This document shows positions 1 to 8,585 of a stretch of DNA of 64,000 nucleotides, piece after piece. The translations under genes were made by a program, and so were the position numbers. The notes beneath the pieces were generated by a model. It made no database searches and was not told where the DNA came from. It saw only the letters and a list, made by a program, of their open reading frames with translations. How positions within the stretch are numbered: the stretch's first letter is position 1; each line of letters begins with the position of its first letter. Source of the DNA: Paenibacillus ihbetae (GTDB taxonomy: Bacteria > Bacillota > Bacilli > Paenibacillales > Paenibacillaceae); assembly GCF_002741055.1 (NCBI RefSeq), contig NZ_CP016809.1, positions 6,364,501-6,428,500 on the forward strand, in the 5' to 3' direction.

Positions 1-261
1 CTGCGGGCCTACTTCAAATCGCAGGAATATGCGAAAAGCCATCCGGACGAGTATAAGGCTTACTATCTGAAAAATATCGAGATCGATCCCGAGGTGCTGG
101 ATCTCGCGCTAAAGCGTGAAGAGGTGCTGTGGGAGAACAATCCGGACGTTGACATCAACGCGCTGAACGACACCCAGCAAATTCAGAAGGATTTGGGCTT
201 CCAGGACGAGATTTACGAGCTGGAGGACATTCTTGATTTGAGGTTTATTCCGAAAAAATAA
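1..261 (+). CDS. ABC transporter substrate-binding protein, C-terminal part
   Basis: The reading frame is open from the left edge to a TAA at 259-261 and gives 86 residues rich in charged amino acids (…DIDALNDTQQ-like helices ending in RFIPKK). Only the C-terminal end of the protein is in the window. The next gene, 22 bases downstream, is an SsuB/TauB-type ATPase, and C-terminal helical tails of this kind are usual in NitT/TauT/SsuA-type binding proteins, so I infer a lipoprotein that binds an organic sulfur or similar anion outside the membrane. The signal peptide and ligand site are outside the window, so the assignment rests mainly on context. Confidence 0.6.
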   Translation: MRAYFKSQEYAKSHPDEYKAYYLKNIEIDPEVLDLALKREEVLWENNPDVDINALNDTQQIQKDLGFQDEIYELEDILDLRFIPKK

Positions 262-283
262 AGTTATGGCAGGAGGCTTGCAT

Positions 284-1057
284 ATGGCCGGCTTTACGGT
301 GGAGAATGTCTCGAAAGTGTATGACGGCGATCTTCCTACGGTCTCGCTTCAGCATATCAACTTGGAGGTTAGGGACGGCGAATTCCTGTGCATCCTCGGT
401 CCAAGCGGCTGCGGGAAGAGCACGCTGCTGGAGCTGCTGGCGGGTTTGCAGCTTCCGACGGAAGGCGAAATTCGACTGGATGGCGCGAAGGTACAGGGCC
501 CCTCGCGGAGCTCAGGCGTTGTATTCCAGGATGCATCCCTGTACCCATGGCGAACGATATCGCAGAACGTGGGTCTCGGCCTGGAGCTGAGCGGCATGAG
601 AAAGGCGGAGCGGGAGGAGCTTGTAGACAAATACCTGAGCATGGTTGGCCTGCAGGGATTCGGTGCGAAATATCCCCATCATCTATCCGGAGGCATGCGG
701 CAGCGTGCAGGAATCGCAAGGGCGCTCGCGGGCAGTCCGAATATCCTCTTAATGGACGAGCCGTTCGGTGCAGTGGATCATCTTACCCGGCTTCAGCTTC
801 AGCAAGATTTGCTCCGCATCTGGCAAGAGGAGAGGAAGACGGTGGTTTTTGTTACGCATGACGTATCTGAAGCTGTCTTTCTTGCGGACAGGGTTGTCCT
901 GTTGTCCCCGCGTCCAGGCCGCATTCATCATATTTTTGACGTTTCCAACGAGCGTCCAAGGAAGCGGGAGGATGCCCGCCTTCTGAAGATTCAGAACGAA
1001 ATCTACTCCGCGATTTATGACGTGAAGACGGAAGCAGATTTGGAAATTACGATTTAA
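284..1057 (+). CDS. ABC transporter ATP-binding protein, sulfonate/nitrate/taurine type
   Basis: This 257-residue ATPase would drive uptake by the importer whose binding protein lies just upstream. Walker A is GPSGCGKST near residue 40, the signature is LSGGMRQR, Walker B is ILLMDEP, followed by the D-loop and the H-loop of VFVTHDVSEA. The GGMRQR signature and the SEAVFLADRVVLLSPRPGRI region are typical of the SsuB/TauB/NrtD family. An in-frame ATG exists at 266, but AGGAGG at 271-276 sits 7 bases before the ATG at 284, so 284 is preferred. The permease gene is not in the window and probably lies upstream. Sulfonate as substrate is inferred from the family and from the sulfurtransferase that follows. 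Confidence 0.88.
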   Translation: MAGFTVENVSKVYDGDLPTVSLQHINLEVRDGEFLCILGPSGCGKSTLLELLAGLQLPTEGEIRLDGAKVQGPSRSSGVVFQDASLYPWRTISQNVGLGLELSGMRKAEREELVDKYLSMVGLQGFGAKYPHHLSGGMRQRAGIARALAGSPNILLMDEPFGAVDHLTRLQLQQDLLRIWQEERKTVVFVTHDVSEAVFLADRVVLLSPRPGRIHHIFDVSNERPRKREDARLLKIQNEIYSAIYDVKTEADLEITI

Positions 1058-1097
1058 ACGGCAACAGCAGCTTGAAATCAGAAGGGATGAGGAGCTT

Positions 1098-1949
1098 GTG
1101 TCAAATGTCGTGAGTAAAGAATGGGTGCTCGAGCTGCTGCGGTCCGATCCGCGTGGAATGATCGTTGCGGATGTCCGCTTTCGTCCGGATGATGCGGGTT
1201 ACGGTTTCGAAGCCTATCAGCGCGAGCATCTGCCCGGTGCCGTATTCGTTGATTTGAAAAAGGATTTAATGGATACCCCACAGAAGCACGGCGGCCGGAG
1301 CCCGCTGCCGTCCCCGGAAAAGCTGGCCCGGCGACTCGGGAAGCTTGGGATCGATGCGGATACGCCTGTCGTTGTCTATGACGATGACCTTCGGCCTGAA
1401 GCTGCGAGGTTATGGTGGGTTTTGAAATACCTGGGCCACGAATCGGCATATATTTTGGATGGAGGGTTCTCGGGCTGGAAGTCGGCCGGATATCCGCTCA
1501 CACCGGCGATTAGCCATTCAGCCCCGCGTGTGTTCCGCGCAAACGTACGGAAGGATTGGCTGGCTGACGTGGACGAGGTGAGAGCAAAGATTGGTGCGGC
1601 CGGTATAACCCTGCTCGATTCAAGGGACTGGAAACAGTACACGGGAGAAACGGCGCCGCTTGATCCGGTGGCCGGCCATATTCCGGGGGCGGTTCACGCT
1701 TTCTGGAAGGACGGGGTCGATGAGCATGGGATGCTGAAGGGGACCGAGCTGCAAAGGCAGCGCTTTGCCGCGATACCTCCTGAGCATGAAGTGATCGTGT
1801 ATTGCGGCTCGGGGCTCTCGGCTTGCCCGAATGTACTGGCTTTGCAGGAAGCCGGATACCGCAAGGTAAAATTGTATGCAGGAAGTTGGAGCGATTGGAT
1901 CAGCTATGAGGAGAATGAGATTGCCGTAGGAGCAGCTACGGAAGGCTAA
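1098..1949 (+). CDS. Sulfurtransferase with two rhodanese domains
   Basis: The 283-residue protein has two rhodanese domains, as in thiosulfate and 3-mercaptopyruvate sulfurtransferases, which move sulfane sulfur to acceptors in the cytoplasm. The C-terminal domain has the catalytic loop CGSGLSA with Cys near residue 236; the CGSG form resembles mercaptopyruvate sulfurtransferase more than the CRKG form of rhodanese. The N-terminal domain has VVYDDD where the Cys would be, so it is the usual inactive copy. The start is a GTG 3 bases after GAGGAG; a GTG at 1110 in the same frame is an alternative. Its position 40 bases after an SsuB-like ATPase suggests a role in sulfur assimilation. Confidence 0.87.
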   Translation: MSNVVSKEWVLELLRSDPRGMIVADVRFRPDDAGYGFEAYQREHLPGAVFVDLKKDLMDTPQKHGGRSPLPSPEKLARRLGKLGIDADTPVVVYDDDLRPEAARLWWVLKYLGHESAYILDGGFSGWKSAGYPLTPAISHSAPRVFRANVRKDWLADVDEVRAKIGAAGITLLDSRDWKQYTGETAPLDPVAGHIPGAVHAFWKDGVDEHGMLKGTELQRQRFAAIPPEHEVIVYCGSGLSACPNVLALQEAGYRKVKLYAGSWSDWISYEENEIAVGAATEG

Positions 1950-2019
1950 GCATGTCTGTTAAGCGAGGTCTCTTTGGCTTTCTACTACTAGTCGTAGGGT
2001 TATCATTGGTAAATTGGAG

Positions 2020-2048
2020 TTGATTCGACCTATAGGGTATGGTAAATT
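2020..2048 (+). promoter_or_regulatory. Candidate sigma-A promoter of the vat leader
   Basis: TTGATT (2020-2025) and TAAATT (2043-2048) are separated by exactly 17 bases. This would start transcription near 2055, about 30 bases before the three-codon leader ORF. Confidence 0.5.
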
Positions 2049-2084
2049 TGTCTTATTCAGTAAAGAAAGGGTGACCAAAAGCCG

Positions 2085-2096
2085 ATGATTTACTAA
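2085..2096 (+). CDS. Three-codon leader ORF (Met-Ile-Tyr-stop) upstream of vat
   Basis: ATG ATT TAC TAA is preceded by AGAAAGG-GTGA (2064-2074), close to a full Shine-Dalgarno sequence, with 10 bases to the ATG. Its stop codon overlaps the left arm (2095-2104) of a hairpin in the leader. Ultra-short upstream ORFs of this kind are known in leaders of Firmicute antibiotic-resistance genes, where a drug-stalled ribosome changes RNA folding. That it is translated here is inference; an alternative GTG ORF at 2071 sits too close to the ribosome binding site. Confidence 0.5.
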   Translation: MIY

Positions 2097-2220
2097 TCCT
2101 ATCCACAAAAGAAAGCTATGTTTACAGGTTTTCGGGATAGGATTCGTGCGGGCTTTTTTATATTAACCTAGAGTACGACTGCTTTTTTGGCTTGCAGTAC
2201 GTCTTTATGGTTGTATACCT

Positions 2221-2254
2221 GCCTCCTATCCGATGACCGGAAAGGGGGCTTTTT
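2221..2254 (+). terminator. Intrinsic terminator inside the vat leader
   Basis: A 12-position stem with one A-A mismatch, five-base loop ATGAC and a following T run lies 77 bases before the vat start codon. Without antitermination it should end transcription before vat. Confidence 0.75.
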
Positions 2255-2330
2255 GTTATGCGCCGATTATGGGGTGAAAAATAGTAGCGTTCCGGCCGGA
2301 TCCATTGCGAAGAGAAGGGATGATGTAACC

Positions 2331-2960
2331 ATGGCAGGACCAAATCCAAACGAGCGATATCCTATACCTGGGGATAAAAATCTCCAATTTATTAAGAATA
2401 CGATCACCAAGCCTAATATTATTGCAGGGGATTACTCCTACTACTATGCATTAAACGGAGAATCCTTCGAAGATCAAGTACTGTACCATTATGAATTCAT
2501 TGGAACGAAATTAAGGATCGGCAAGTTTTGCTCCATCGCTTCCGAAGCCAGATTTATGATGGATGGAGGGAACCATCGGATGGACGGTTCAACCTTTCCG
2601 TTTAATATTTTTGGAAACGGTTGGGAAACCTTTACTCCCTCTTTAGATCAATTGCCGATCAAGGGAGATACGGTCGTCGGAAATGACGTCTGGATTGGAA
2701 GGCGGGCCACGATCATGCCAGGTGTGCGGATCGGCGACGGGGCGATCATTGCCGCTGAAGCGGTCGTTGCAAAGGATGTGGAACCCTATACGATCGTTGG
2801 AGGAAATCCTGCCAGGGAAATCCGCAAGCGATATTCCACCGAAGTTATTCAAGAGTTACTGGAAATCAGATGGTGGGATTGCGAGATCGAAGTTATCAAT
2901 CAATATATGGGCGCGATTGTAAGCGGTGATATGGAGATACTGAGAAAAATGAGACCGTAA
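2331..2960 (+). CDS. vat: Vat-type streptogramin A O-acetyltransferase
   Basis: This 209-residue protein belongs to the left-handed beta-helix (hexapeptide repeat) xenobiotic acetyltransferases, which use acetyl-CoA to acetylate the hydroxyl of group A streptogramins and inactivate them in the cytoplasm. The Vat hallmarks are all present: NLQFIK near the N-terminus, [21 protein letters not shown] with the expected catalytic His at residue 82, and GNDVWIGR followed by hexapeptide repeats ([19 protein letters not shown]) and YTIVGGNPA. The frame is open upstream, but ATG 2331 has AGAGAAGGGA 10 bases before it and begins where Vat proteins begin. The attenuator-like leader supports drug-induced expression. 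Other xenobiotic acetyltransferase specificities, such as chloramphenicol, are possible but less likely. Confidence 0.88.
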   Translation: MAGPNPNERYPIPGDKNLQFIKNTITKPNIIAGDYSYYYALNGESFEDQVLYHYEFIGTKLRIGKFCSIASEARFMMDGGNHRMDGSTFPFNIFGNGWETFTPSLDQLPIKGDTVVGNDVWIGRRATIMPGVRIGDGAIIAAEAVVAKDVEPYTIVGGNPAREIRKRYSTEVIQELLEIRWWDCEIEVINQYMGAIVSGDMEILRKMRP

Positions 2961-3084
2961 ACCTTCATTTGGAGTGGAGGAACAAGATACGCAAGGAGGT
3001 TGCTGGATGGTTGATGTATATGCCGTCGCCGATATCATAGTCAAGCATCATTTTATGTGAACAGGGTTTGATTCACATCGTATG

Positions 3085-3130
3085 AAAATGTCCTCTTTCA
3101 GGTGAGCCTTTATCTGAATGAGGGCATTTT
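3085..3130. terminator. Long hairpin, terminator after vat
   Basis: The outer arms are AAAATGTCCTC (3085-3095) and GAGGGCATTTT (3120-3130), with an inner stem TTCAG/CTGAA (3097-3101 with 3114-3118). The A- and T-rich ends would allow termination in both directions, though the T tract is short. Confidence 0.6.
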
Positions 3131-3169
3131 GCGGTTTCCCTTCGGGCTTTCGTTACCAAATGAAAATAA

Positions 3170-3198
3170 TTGTCTTCAAATAAAGAAGAGACTACAAT
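3170..3198 (+). promoter_or_regulatory. Candidate sigma-A promoter of the amino acid permease
   Basis: TTGTCT (3170-3175), a 17-base spacer and TACAAT (3193-3198) lie about 107 bases before the permease start codon. Confidence 0.45.
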
Positions 3199-3304
3199 TG
3201 GATTATCGCTTACAATATAAAATTGTCGGCTATTTTTTCTCGTTATGAAATATTGCAATTTGTCCAAATGAACAGCAAAGAGAGCAGCAGAGGGGGAACC
3301 TGCA

Positions 3305-4687
3305 ATGAAAAACAATGAATTAAAGAGGGGGCTCGAAGCACGTCATATTCAGATGATCGCTTTGGGCGGCACAATCGGTGTCGGTCTGTTTATGGGCTCT
3401 GCAAGCACGATCCAATGGACAGGTCCATCGGTAATGCTTGCATATGCCATTGTAGGGATATTTATATTTTTCATCATGCGCGCCATGGGGGAAATGCAGT
3501 ACGTTGAACCGAGCACGGGTTCCTTTGCAACCTTTGGCCATAAGTACATTCATCCTTTAGCAGGGTATATGACGGCTTGGAGCAACTGGTTTCAATGGGT
3601 GATTGTCGGGATGGCAGAGATCATTGCCGTCGGGACCTATATGAACTATTGGTTTCCGGACCTGCCCGGTTGGATACCAGGGATAATCGCCATGGCGATC
3701 CTTGGTGCAGCCAACCTGTTCTCCGTGAAATCCTTCGGAGAGTTTGAGTTTTGGTTTGCGCTGATTAAGATTGTAACGATCCTATTGATGATTGTTGCAG
3801 GCATAGGTCTGATTTTTTTCGGGATAGGTAATAGCGGGAATGCAATCGGATTATCCAACTTGTGGGAGCATGGGGGCTTTTTTGCCGGTGGGTGGTCGGG
3901 CTTTTTCTTTGCGCTTTCGCTCGTGATCGGTGCCTATCAAGGCGTCGAACTGATCGGCATTACGGCAGGTGAGGCAAAAAATCCGCAAAAAACGCTAATG
4001 AGCGCGACCCAAAGCATTATTTGGCGGATTCTGATCTTCTATATCGGGGCGATTTTTGTGATTGTAACGGTCTACCCTTGGGATCAATTGCAAGCGATCG
4101 GCAGCCCGTTCGTTGCCACATTTTCGAAGATCGGCATTACCGCAGCGGCAGGCATCATCAACTTTGTCGTCATCACCGCGGCCATGTCAGGATGTAACAG
4201 CGGAATTTTTAGCGCAGGACGCATGCTTTATACATTAGGAGTCAATGGACAGGCGCCCAAGATATTTACGAAATTGTCGCGGAATGGCGTGCCCTTGCTG
4301 GGAACGATAGGCGTACTAGCGGGATTAGGCATTGGCGTGATTTTAAGCTATATCGCACCGGAAAATCTGTTTGTGCACGTCTACAGCGCCAGCGTGCTGC
4401 CCGGTATGGTGCCATGGTTCGTCATTCTGATCAGTCAAATCAAATTCAGAAAAATCAAGGGGAAGTCGTTGGAGGGTCATCCGTTCAAAATGCCCTTTGC
4501 TCCAGTGACCAACTATGTGACGATTGCCTTCCTGCTGATGGTGTTAGTCGGTATGTGGATCAACGACGAAACCCGGATTTCCCTGATTTCCGGCATAATT
4601 TTCTTAGGCATTGTGGCGATCAGTTATTTCGCTTTTGGGGTAGGCAAGGCTGCTTCAATTCGTGATCAAACGAATCGTAATTCATAG
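3305..4687 (+). CDS. Amino acid permease, APC superfamily (AAT type)
   Basis: The 460-residue protein has about 12 hydrophobic segments and the conserved N-terminal AAT signature [20 protein letters not shown]…G near residues 7-30, then SAST…[10 protein letters not shown] and the RAMGEM motif of TM2. These secondary transporters import amino acids with protons across the cytoplasmic membrane. The substrate cannot be read from the sequence; relatives include AnsP, AapA, RocE and YbxG-type carriers. AGAGGGGGAA lies just before the ATG. The gene stands alone, bounded by a promoter and a strong terminator. Confidence 0.9.
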   Translation: MKNNELKRGLEARHIQMIALGGTIGVGLFMGSASTIQWTGPSVMLAYAIVGIFIFFIMRAMGEMQYVEPSTGSFATFGHKYIHPLAGYMTAWSNWFQWVIVGMAEIIAVGTYMNYWFPDLPGWIPGIIAMAILGAANLFSVKSFGEFEFWFALIKIVTILLMIVAGIGLIFFGIGNSGNAIGLSNLWEHGGFFAGGWSGFFFALSLVIGAYQGVELIGITAGEAKNPQKTLMSATQSIIWRILIFYIGAIFVIVTVYPWDQLQAIGSPFVATFSKIGITAAAGIINFVVITAAMSGCNSGIFSAGRMLYTLGVNGQAPKIFTKLSRNGVPLLGTIGVLAGLGIGVILSYIAPENLFVHVYSASVLPGMVPWFVILISQIKFRKIKGKSLEGHPFKMPFAPVTNYVTIAFLLMVLVGMWINDETRISLISGIIFLGIVAISYFAFGVGKAASIRDQTNRNS

Positions 4688-4720
4688 CATCGGATGAAAT
4701 GACGACATACAATGTGATAT

Positions 4721-4757
4721 AAAGATCCCCTTCTGTTGACAGAAGGGGATCTTTATT
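4721..4757. terminator. Bidirectional terminator after the permease
   Basis: A perfect 14-base stem, AAAGATCCCCTTCT (4721-4734) with its complement at 4741-4754, has loop GTTGAC and A/T tracts on both sides. It can serve the permease and the convergent BASS transporter gene. Confidence 0.88.
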
Positions 4758-4820
4758 TGTAGACCCAAATTATGTGTGTTACTACAGCCAGGTTTGTTAT
4801 ACGTTTCCGGTGGTCTGCAC

Positions 4821-5801
4821 CTAAGCTGCATTGGCATTATTGGAACGCTGCTGAAGCTCCGAGCGGCGACCGATCAAATAACCGATCAGCGAAGCCATCA
4901 TTTGTTGAAAAACCATCCCCAGGATGACCGGAACCGCGACCGGGGGAGGGAAATAGGCAACAGCCAGTACGGCACCCGCGCTAATGTTTCGCATCCCCCC
5001 GTTGAACATGAGAGCTACCTGATCGGCGTCATTCCATCTCAGCAGGCGGGAACTCAGATAGCATAACAGATATCCCGTGGCAGCCAGCAGAATGATGACA
5101 AGGGCCATGCCAACGAGAGGCCAGTCAATATCCGTTAGATAAGGGGCAACCACGGATCCGTTAATAGCTACCACGATAGCCATGAACAGCTTCGAAAAGG
5201 GATTCAGCCTGGGGCCCCAAACCGGTGCGATGGCACCTTTGGTCCACTCATTCAATAGCATGCCGAGCAGGGAGGGAACCACGATCATCCAGAACAGGCT
5301 GCCCATCATGGCTGCCGAATCCAGATGAATGCTCGTACCAAGCAGCAGTGACATGATTCCTGGAACGATAAACGGCGCAAGCAGTGTATCAATCAGAATG
5401 ATGCTCAGCGTGAGCGCGATGTTGCCGCGATAAATCGACACCCAGACAAAGCTGGATATCCCCGTAGGGATCACGGCGGCCAGCACCATTCCTGTAATGG
5501 TGTAAGCATCTGCAGGATAGACGATTTGGCCGAGTCCGAGAGCGACTAGAGGCATGGCAAGATGCAAGATGAACAGACATACAAAGAGAGGAAGCGGCTT
5601 GCGAAGTACTCCGACCAAATCGCGAAAGCTAAGGCTGATGCTGCCTGCAAAGGTCATAAAAGCAAACAGCCATGGAGACAGGAAGGTATAAGGAGAGAGC
5701 AACCCGCCGCAAAGCACGCCAATCAGAATGCTGGCCGGTGTAATCAGGGGCATGATACGATTCAAGCGTTGGTTCAGAACCTGCAGCATAGAAGTAGACA
5801 T
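4821..5801 (-). CDS. Bile acid:sodium symporter (BASS) family transporter
   Basis: This protein of about 326 residues has nine to ten hydrophobic helices and resembles the SBF/BASS family of sodium-coupled organic anion carriers, with PASILIGVLCG near the N-terminus, AAVIPTGISSFVWVS in the first broken-helix region, and MFNGGMRNISAGAVLA near the second. The frame extends further upstream, but AAAGGG lies directly before ATG 5801 and 10-12 bases before a second ATG at 5789, so the true start is 5801 or 5789. The substrate is unknown. The divergent neighbour is a small membrane protein of unknown role. Confidence 0.78.
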   Translation of the reverse strand: MSTSMLQVLNQRLNRIMPLITPASILIGVLCGGLLSPYTFLSPWLFAFMTFAGSISLSFRDLVGVLRKPLPLFVCLFILHLAMPLVALGLGQIVYPADAYTITGMVLAAVIPTGISSFVWVSIYRGNIALTLSIILIDTLLAPFIVPGIMSLLLGTSIHLDSAAMMGSLFWMIVVPSLLGMLLNEWTKGAIAPVWGPRLNPFSKLFMAIVVAINGSVVAPYLTDIDWPLVGMALVIILLAATGYLLCYLSSRLLRWNDADQVALMFNGGMRNISAGAVLAVAYFPPPVAVPVILGMVFQQMMASLIGYLIGRRSELQQRSNNANAA

Positions 5802-6018
5802 CCCTTTACCATATGATGTTCTATTATACATCTTTGATAGAGTTTGGCGTTCGATTTTATGGAAAACCATATAGGGTCGAGATAAATCATTTCTCTTGAA
5901 TAATTTGAGTTCGGAATTTGATGCTGAAGATTGAGCCTTCAATCCGTCTTGAGGCGGTTTTGCAGCAAGCCCTCATTCGAGTAACATAACGATAACAACC
6001 CAATGGAAGGAATAGTGT

Positions 6019-6477
6019 ATGATGAATAAAAGGATTCCATCTGATATTAAAAAGTCTTATTTGTTGTGGCTTGTTGCAATCGGAGCGGGGGTATTTGAAA
6101 TGGCTATAGCTGTCGCTCAAACGCTGTCAAGCGGATCAGAAGCCGGGTTTGGCCTTATGATTCAAGTGGGAATCAGAAGCCTCATTTTTGCCGCACTCGT
6201 ATATGTTATTGTTAAAATGCAACGTGGAAAACGTTGGGCCCGCATCGCTTTAACCGTCCTCCTAGGGGGAATTGGAACGGTTAGCTTGTTAGTAGACCCC
6301 ATTCAATGGTTACTGGAGGGAAATTCGCTGGATACAGCCTTTACCGGCATGACGGTATTCTCCAGTTTGTTTGGAATAAGCCGGTTCGTTCATATAGCGG
6401 CCGTAATTGCTGCAATAATCTTTATGTATCGCCCGGCTGCGAATCAATATTTCAATCCCATCGTAAGTCATAGTTAA
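6019..6477 (+). CDS. Small four-helix membrane protein, unknown function
   Basis: The 152-residue protein has four hydrophobic stretches, roughly residues 13-34, 47-66, 75-92 and 118-138, separated by short basic loops such as KMQRGKRWAR. No catalytic motif is visible. GGAAGGA lies before the start; ATG 6022 is an equally possible start. It is divergent from the BASS transporter gene and followed by the T-box leader of the GluRS-like gene, so it is probably a single-gene unit. Confidence 0.7.
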   Translation: MMNKRIPSDIKKSYLLWLVAIGAGVFEMAIAVAQTLSSGSEAGFGLMIQVGIRSLIFAALVYVIVKMQRGKRWARIALTVLLGGIGTVSLLVDPIQWLLEGNSLDTAFTGMTVFSSLFGISRFVHIAAVIAAIIFMYRPAANQYFNPIVSHS

Positions 6478-6499
6478 CTTCATCCATTCGAATCAATTC

Positions 6500-6528
6500 T
6501 TGACAACCTGAATATGATCCATTATTGT
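6500..6528 (+). promoter_or_regulatory. Promoter of the T-box leader
   Basis: TTGACA (6500-6505), a 17-base spacer and TATTGT (6523-6528) fit sigma-A. Transcription would start about 25-30 bases before stem I of the T-box. Confidence 0.65.
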
Positions 6529-6559
6529 AATAGCAAACATAACCACATATTGTAAAATG

Positions 6560-6815
6560 CAAGGAAGAGGAAGAGTAGTTAATCCCTCGAATCTTAGAGA
6601 GCCCATGCTGGTGAGATTGGGTATTCGAGCTTAATGAAGGAAGCCTTGGAGCTGTAGACCGAAAGTAATCGGAGTAGGTCTATCGGGAATTTCCCGTTAA
6701 CGAAATGTGCGGCAACCGTCATGATTGCTGCATGATGAGCGGGTGTATAACCAATTTAGGTGGTAACGCGGAAGCAAAGCCTTTCGTCCTTTGACAGGAT
6801 GAGGGGCTTTTTTTA
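6560..6815 (+). ncRNA. T-box leader, probably sensing uncharged tRNA-Glu
   Basis: The T-box sequence AGGTGGTAACGCGG lies at 6758-6771 (consensus has ACCGCG where this has AACGCG). It is followed by an intrinsic terminator at 6776-6810 with loop TTGAC and a T run. Stem I contains AGAGAG and a GGTGA distal-loop element (about 6600-6615), and the 3' side of stem I contains GAA at about 6640-6642, directly before GCCTTGGAG, in the place of a specifier codon. A Glu specifier fits the GluRS-like gene downstream. In this family uncharged tRNA pairs with the specifier and the TGGN bulge and stabilises the antiterminator. Confidence 0.88.
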
Positions 6816-6837
6816 TTGGACCAGGGAGGGATATAAT

Positions 6838-8505
6838 TTGTCAAATGATAGAATGGCGGACCTGTTGTTTCCGGATGTTAAGCAGTTACCGACTGATATG
6901 GAGTCCCTGTATCCGCCGAGAAATCTGCCTTCATCGGCTATGGTGACGCGCTTTGCGCCGAGCCCAACGGGACCGTTGAATATTGGCGGGCTTTATGCAG
7001 CTCTCATATCGGAACGGTTAGCTCACCAAAGCAATGGAGTCTTTATCTTTCGGATCGAGGACACCGATAAAAAGCGGGAGGTACAAGGCAGCATTGAAAA
7101 CATGATCCATTCATTGTCATACTTCAGGATTCCTTATGATGAGGGACCTGACCTTTCAGGTGTCGATCAAGGAGCATACGGACCCTATAAACAGAGCGAG
7201 CGAATCCAAATCTATAAAGTATTTATGAAGGGCTTGGTTCGAAACGGATTGGCTTATCCATGTTTCTGTGATTCGGGCGATTTACAACAGTTAAGAATAA
7301 CCCAGCAAAAGTTAAAAGTTACAACTGGTTATTATGGCAGCTGGGCTAAACATCGGGATATCACGGTTGAGCAAGCCCAGGAACAGATATTAAATGGCAA
7401 ATCGTTTGTGATTCGACTTCGATCTTCAGGTTCATCCGACAGAAGGGTGTTGTTCACTGATTTGGTGAAAGGCCCGATGGAGTTACCTGAAAATGAGCAA
7501 GATATTGTTATTATGAAAACGGATGGTTTACCAACCTATCATTTTGCTCATGTAATAGATGATTATCTGATGGGTACAACCCATGTCATTCGGGGCGATG
7601 AATGGCTTTCCTCTGTGCCTGTCCATATTCAGCTGTTTGAGACACTAGGTTTCAAAATACCGGAATACGGACATATTGCCCCCATCATGAAGCAAGTCGG
7701 AGCTTCGAAACGGAAGTTCAGTAAACGCAAGGATCTTGATGGTACCGCTATGTATTACCAAGAACAAGGATACCCCGGAATAGCAATTGGCGAATACTTT
7801 ATGACTCTGGCCAATTCGGACTTCGAAGAATGGAGGAAGGCAAACCCTAATGCTTCGTTTAGAGATTTTGTGATCGATACGGACAAAATGAATGCCAGTG
7901 GTGCCTTGTTAGACATGAATAAACTTCATGATATCAGCAAGGATGTGATCTCAAGGCTCACGGATCAACAAGTTGTTGACCATGTATCCACTTGGTCTAA
8001 GGAACATGATCCTGAGCTATTTGCTTTTATCGGCAAGAACCAGGAATACACGATTAACATTCTAAACATAGGTCGAACGATCGAAAAACCAAGAAAGGAT
8101 TATGCCAAGTGGTCAGATGTGAAGACCATGATTGCATTCTTTTATGACGAATGGTTTGAGATGGAAGTCACAAGCGGCTATAAGTTACCTGCCAATGTGA
8201 GCTTCGATGCTGCGAAAGAAATTGTACGGGGCTTCAGCACATCGTATAGGTTTAATCATGACAAGGAGGCTTGGTTCGAAACCTTGAAAGAGCTTGCTGC
8301 GGAACTCGGATATGCCAAAGACATGAAACAATATAAAGCTGATCCTAACCGGTACAAAGGGCATGTCGGTGATGTCGCGATGGTCATTAGAGTTGCTCTA
8401 ACCAACAGAACCCATACACCTGATTTATTTGATTTGATGAAAGTTATGGGTGAACATCGGGTTCTTGCACGAATGAAGAGATTTATGCTGTCATCGGAAG
8501 TTTAA
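6838..8505 (+). CDS. gltX: Glutamyl-tRNA synthetase-like protein, long (clostridial-type) form
   Basis: The 555-residue class I synthetase would attach glutamate to tRNA-Glu. The catalytic Rossmann domain has RFAPSPTG (38-45), then NIGG (48-51) where the family has HIGH/HIGG; FRIEDTDKKRE (71-81) follows. CFC (142-144) marks the zinc-knuckle region. The KMSKS loop is KFSKR (293-297). The region YFMTLANSDFEEW to GALLDMNKLHDISKD matches the longer GluRS type with an extended C-terminal domain. The TTG at 6838 is chosen because AGGGAGGG (6823-6830) precedes it by 7 bases and the coding similarity starts nearby. T-box control suggests a true synthetase made on glutamate starvation, perhaps a second copy; the His-to-Asn change in the signature leaves activity uncertain. 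Confidence 0.85.
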   Translation: MSNDRMADLLFPDVKQLPTDMESLYPPRNLPSSAMVTRFAPSPTGPLNIGGLYAALISERLAHQSNGVFIFRIEDTDKKREVQGSIENMIHSLSYFRIPYDEGPDLSGVDQGAYGPYKQSERIQIYKVFMKGLVRNGLAYPCFCDSGDLQQLRITQQKLKVTTGYYGSWAKHRDITVEQAQEQILNGKSFVIRLRSSGSSDRRVLFTDLVKGPMELPENEQDIVIMKTDGLPTYHFAHVIDDYLMGTTHVIRGDEWLSSVPVHIQLFETLGFKIPEYGHIAPIMKQVGASKRKFSKRKDLDGTAMYYQEQGYPGIAIGEYFMTLANSDFEEWRKANPNASFRDFVIDTDKMNASGALLDMNKLHDISKDVISRLTDQQVVDHVSTWSKEHDPELFAFIGKNQEYTINILNIGRTIEKPRKDYAKWSDVKTMIAFFYDEWFEMEVTSGYKLPANVSFDAAKEIVRGFSTSYRFNHDKEAWFETLKELAAELGYAKDMKQYKADPNRYKGHVGDVAMVIRVALTNRTHTPDLFDLMKVMGEHRVLARMKRFMLSSEV

Positions 8506-8511
8506 TGGAGC

Positions 8512-8542
8512 ATGACCGGTCGAACTGCCGGTCATTTTTTTC
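8512..8542 (+). terminator. Terminator after the GluRS-like gene
   Basis: ATGACCGG (8512-8519) pairs with CCGGTCAT (8528-8535), followed by an unbroken T run. Confidence 0.88.
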
Positions 8543-8585
8543 GTTTAGGACGAGATGTAAAGGTAGGTCATTACCAGGCGGGAAA

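Larger units (their letters stand above)
2077..2254 (+). promoter_or_regulatory. Transcription attenuator in the vat leader
   Basis: Four segments form mutually exclusive pairs. Segment 1 AATCCTATCC (2095-2104) pairs perfectly with segment 2 GGATAGGATT (2135-2144), and this stem can extend through AAAAGCC (2077-2083) with GGCTTTT (2151-2157). Segment 2 can instead pair over 8 bases with TCCTATCC (2224-2231), which is the 5' arm of the terminator. The terminator itself is 2221-2232 with 2238-2249 (one mismatch), loop ATGAC, then TTTTTGTTA. A ribosome held on the leader ORF would cover segment 1, free segment 2 and break the terminator. The pairings are read directly from the sequence; the mechanism is inferred. 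Confidence 0.7.
2961..3304. other. Intergenic region between vat and the permease
   Basis: No convincing gene is seen in these 344 bases. They hold the long hairpin at 3085-3130 and a candidate promoter at 3170-3198 for the permease, leaving a 5' untranslated region of roughly 100 bases. Confidence 0.7.

Noticed and set aside
2071..2088. Alternative leader ORF GTG ACC AAA AGC CGA TGA before vat
   Set aside because: Its start abuts the ribosome binding site with no spacing, while the ATG at 2085 is at a normal distance.
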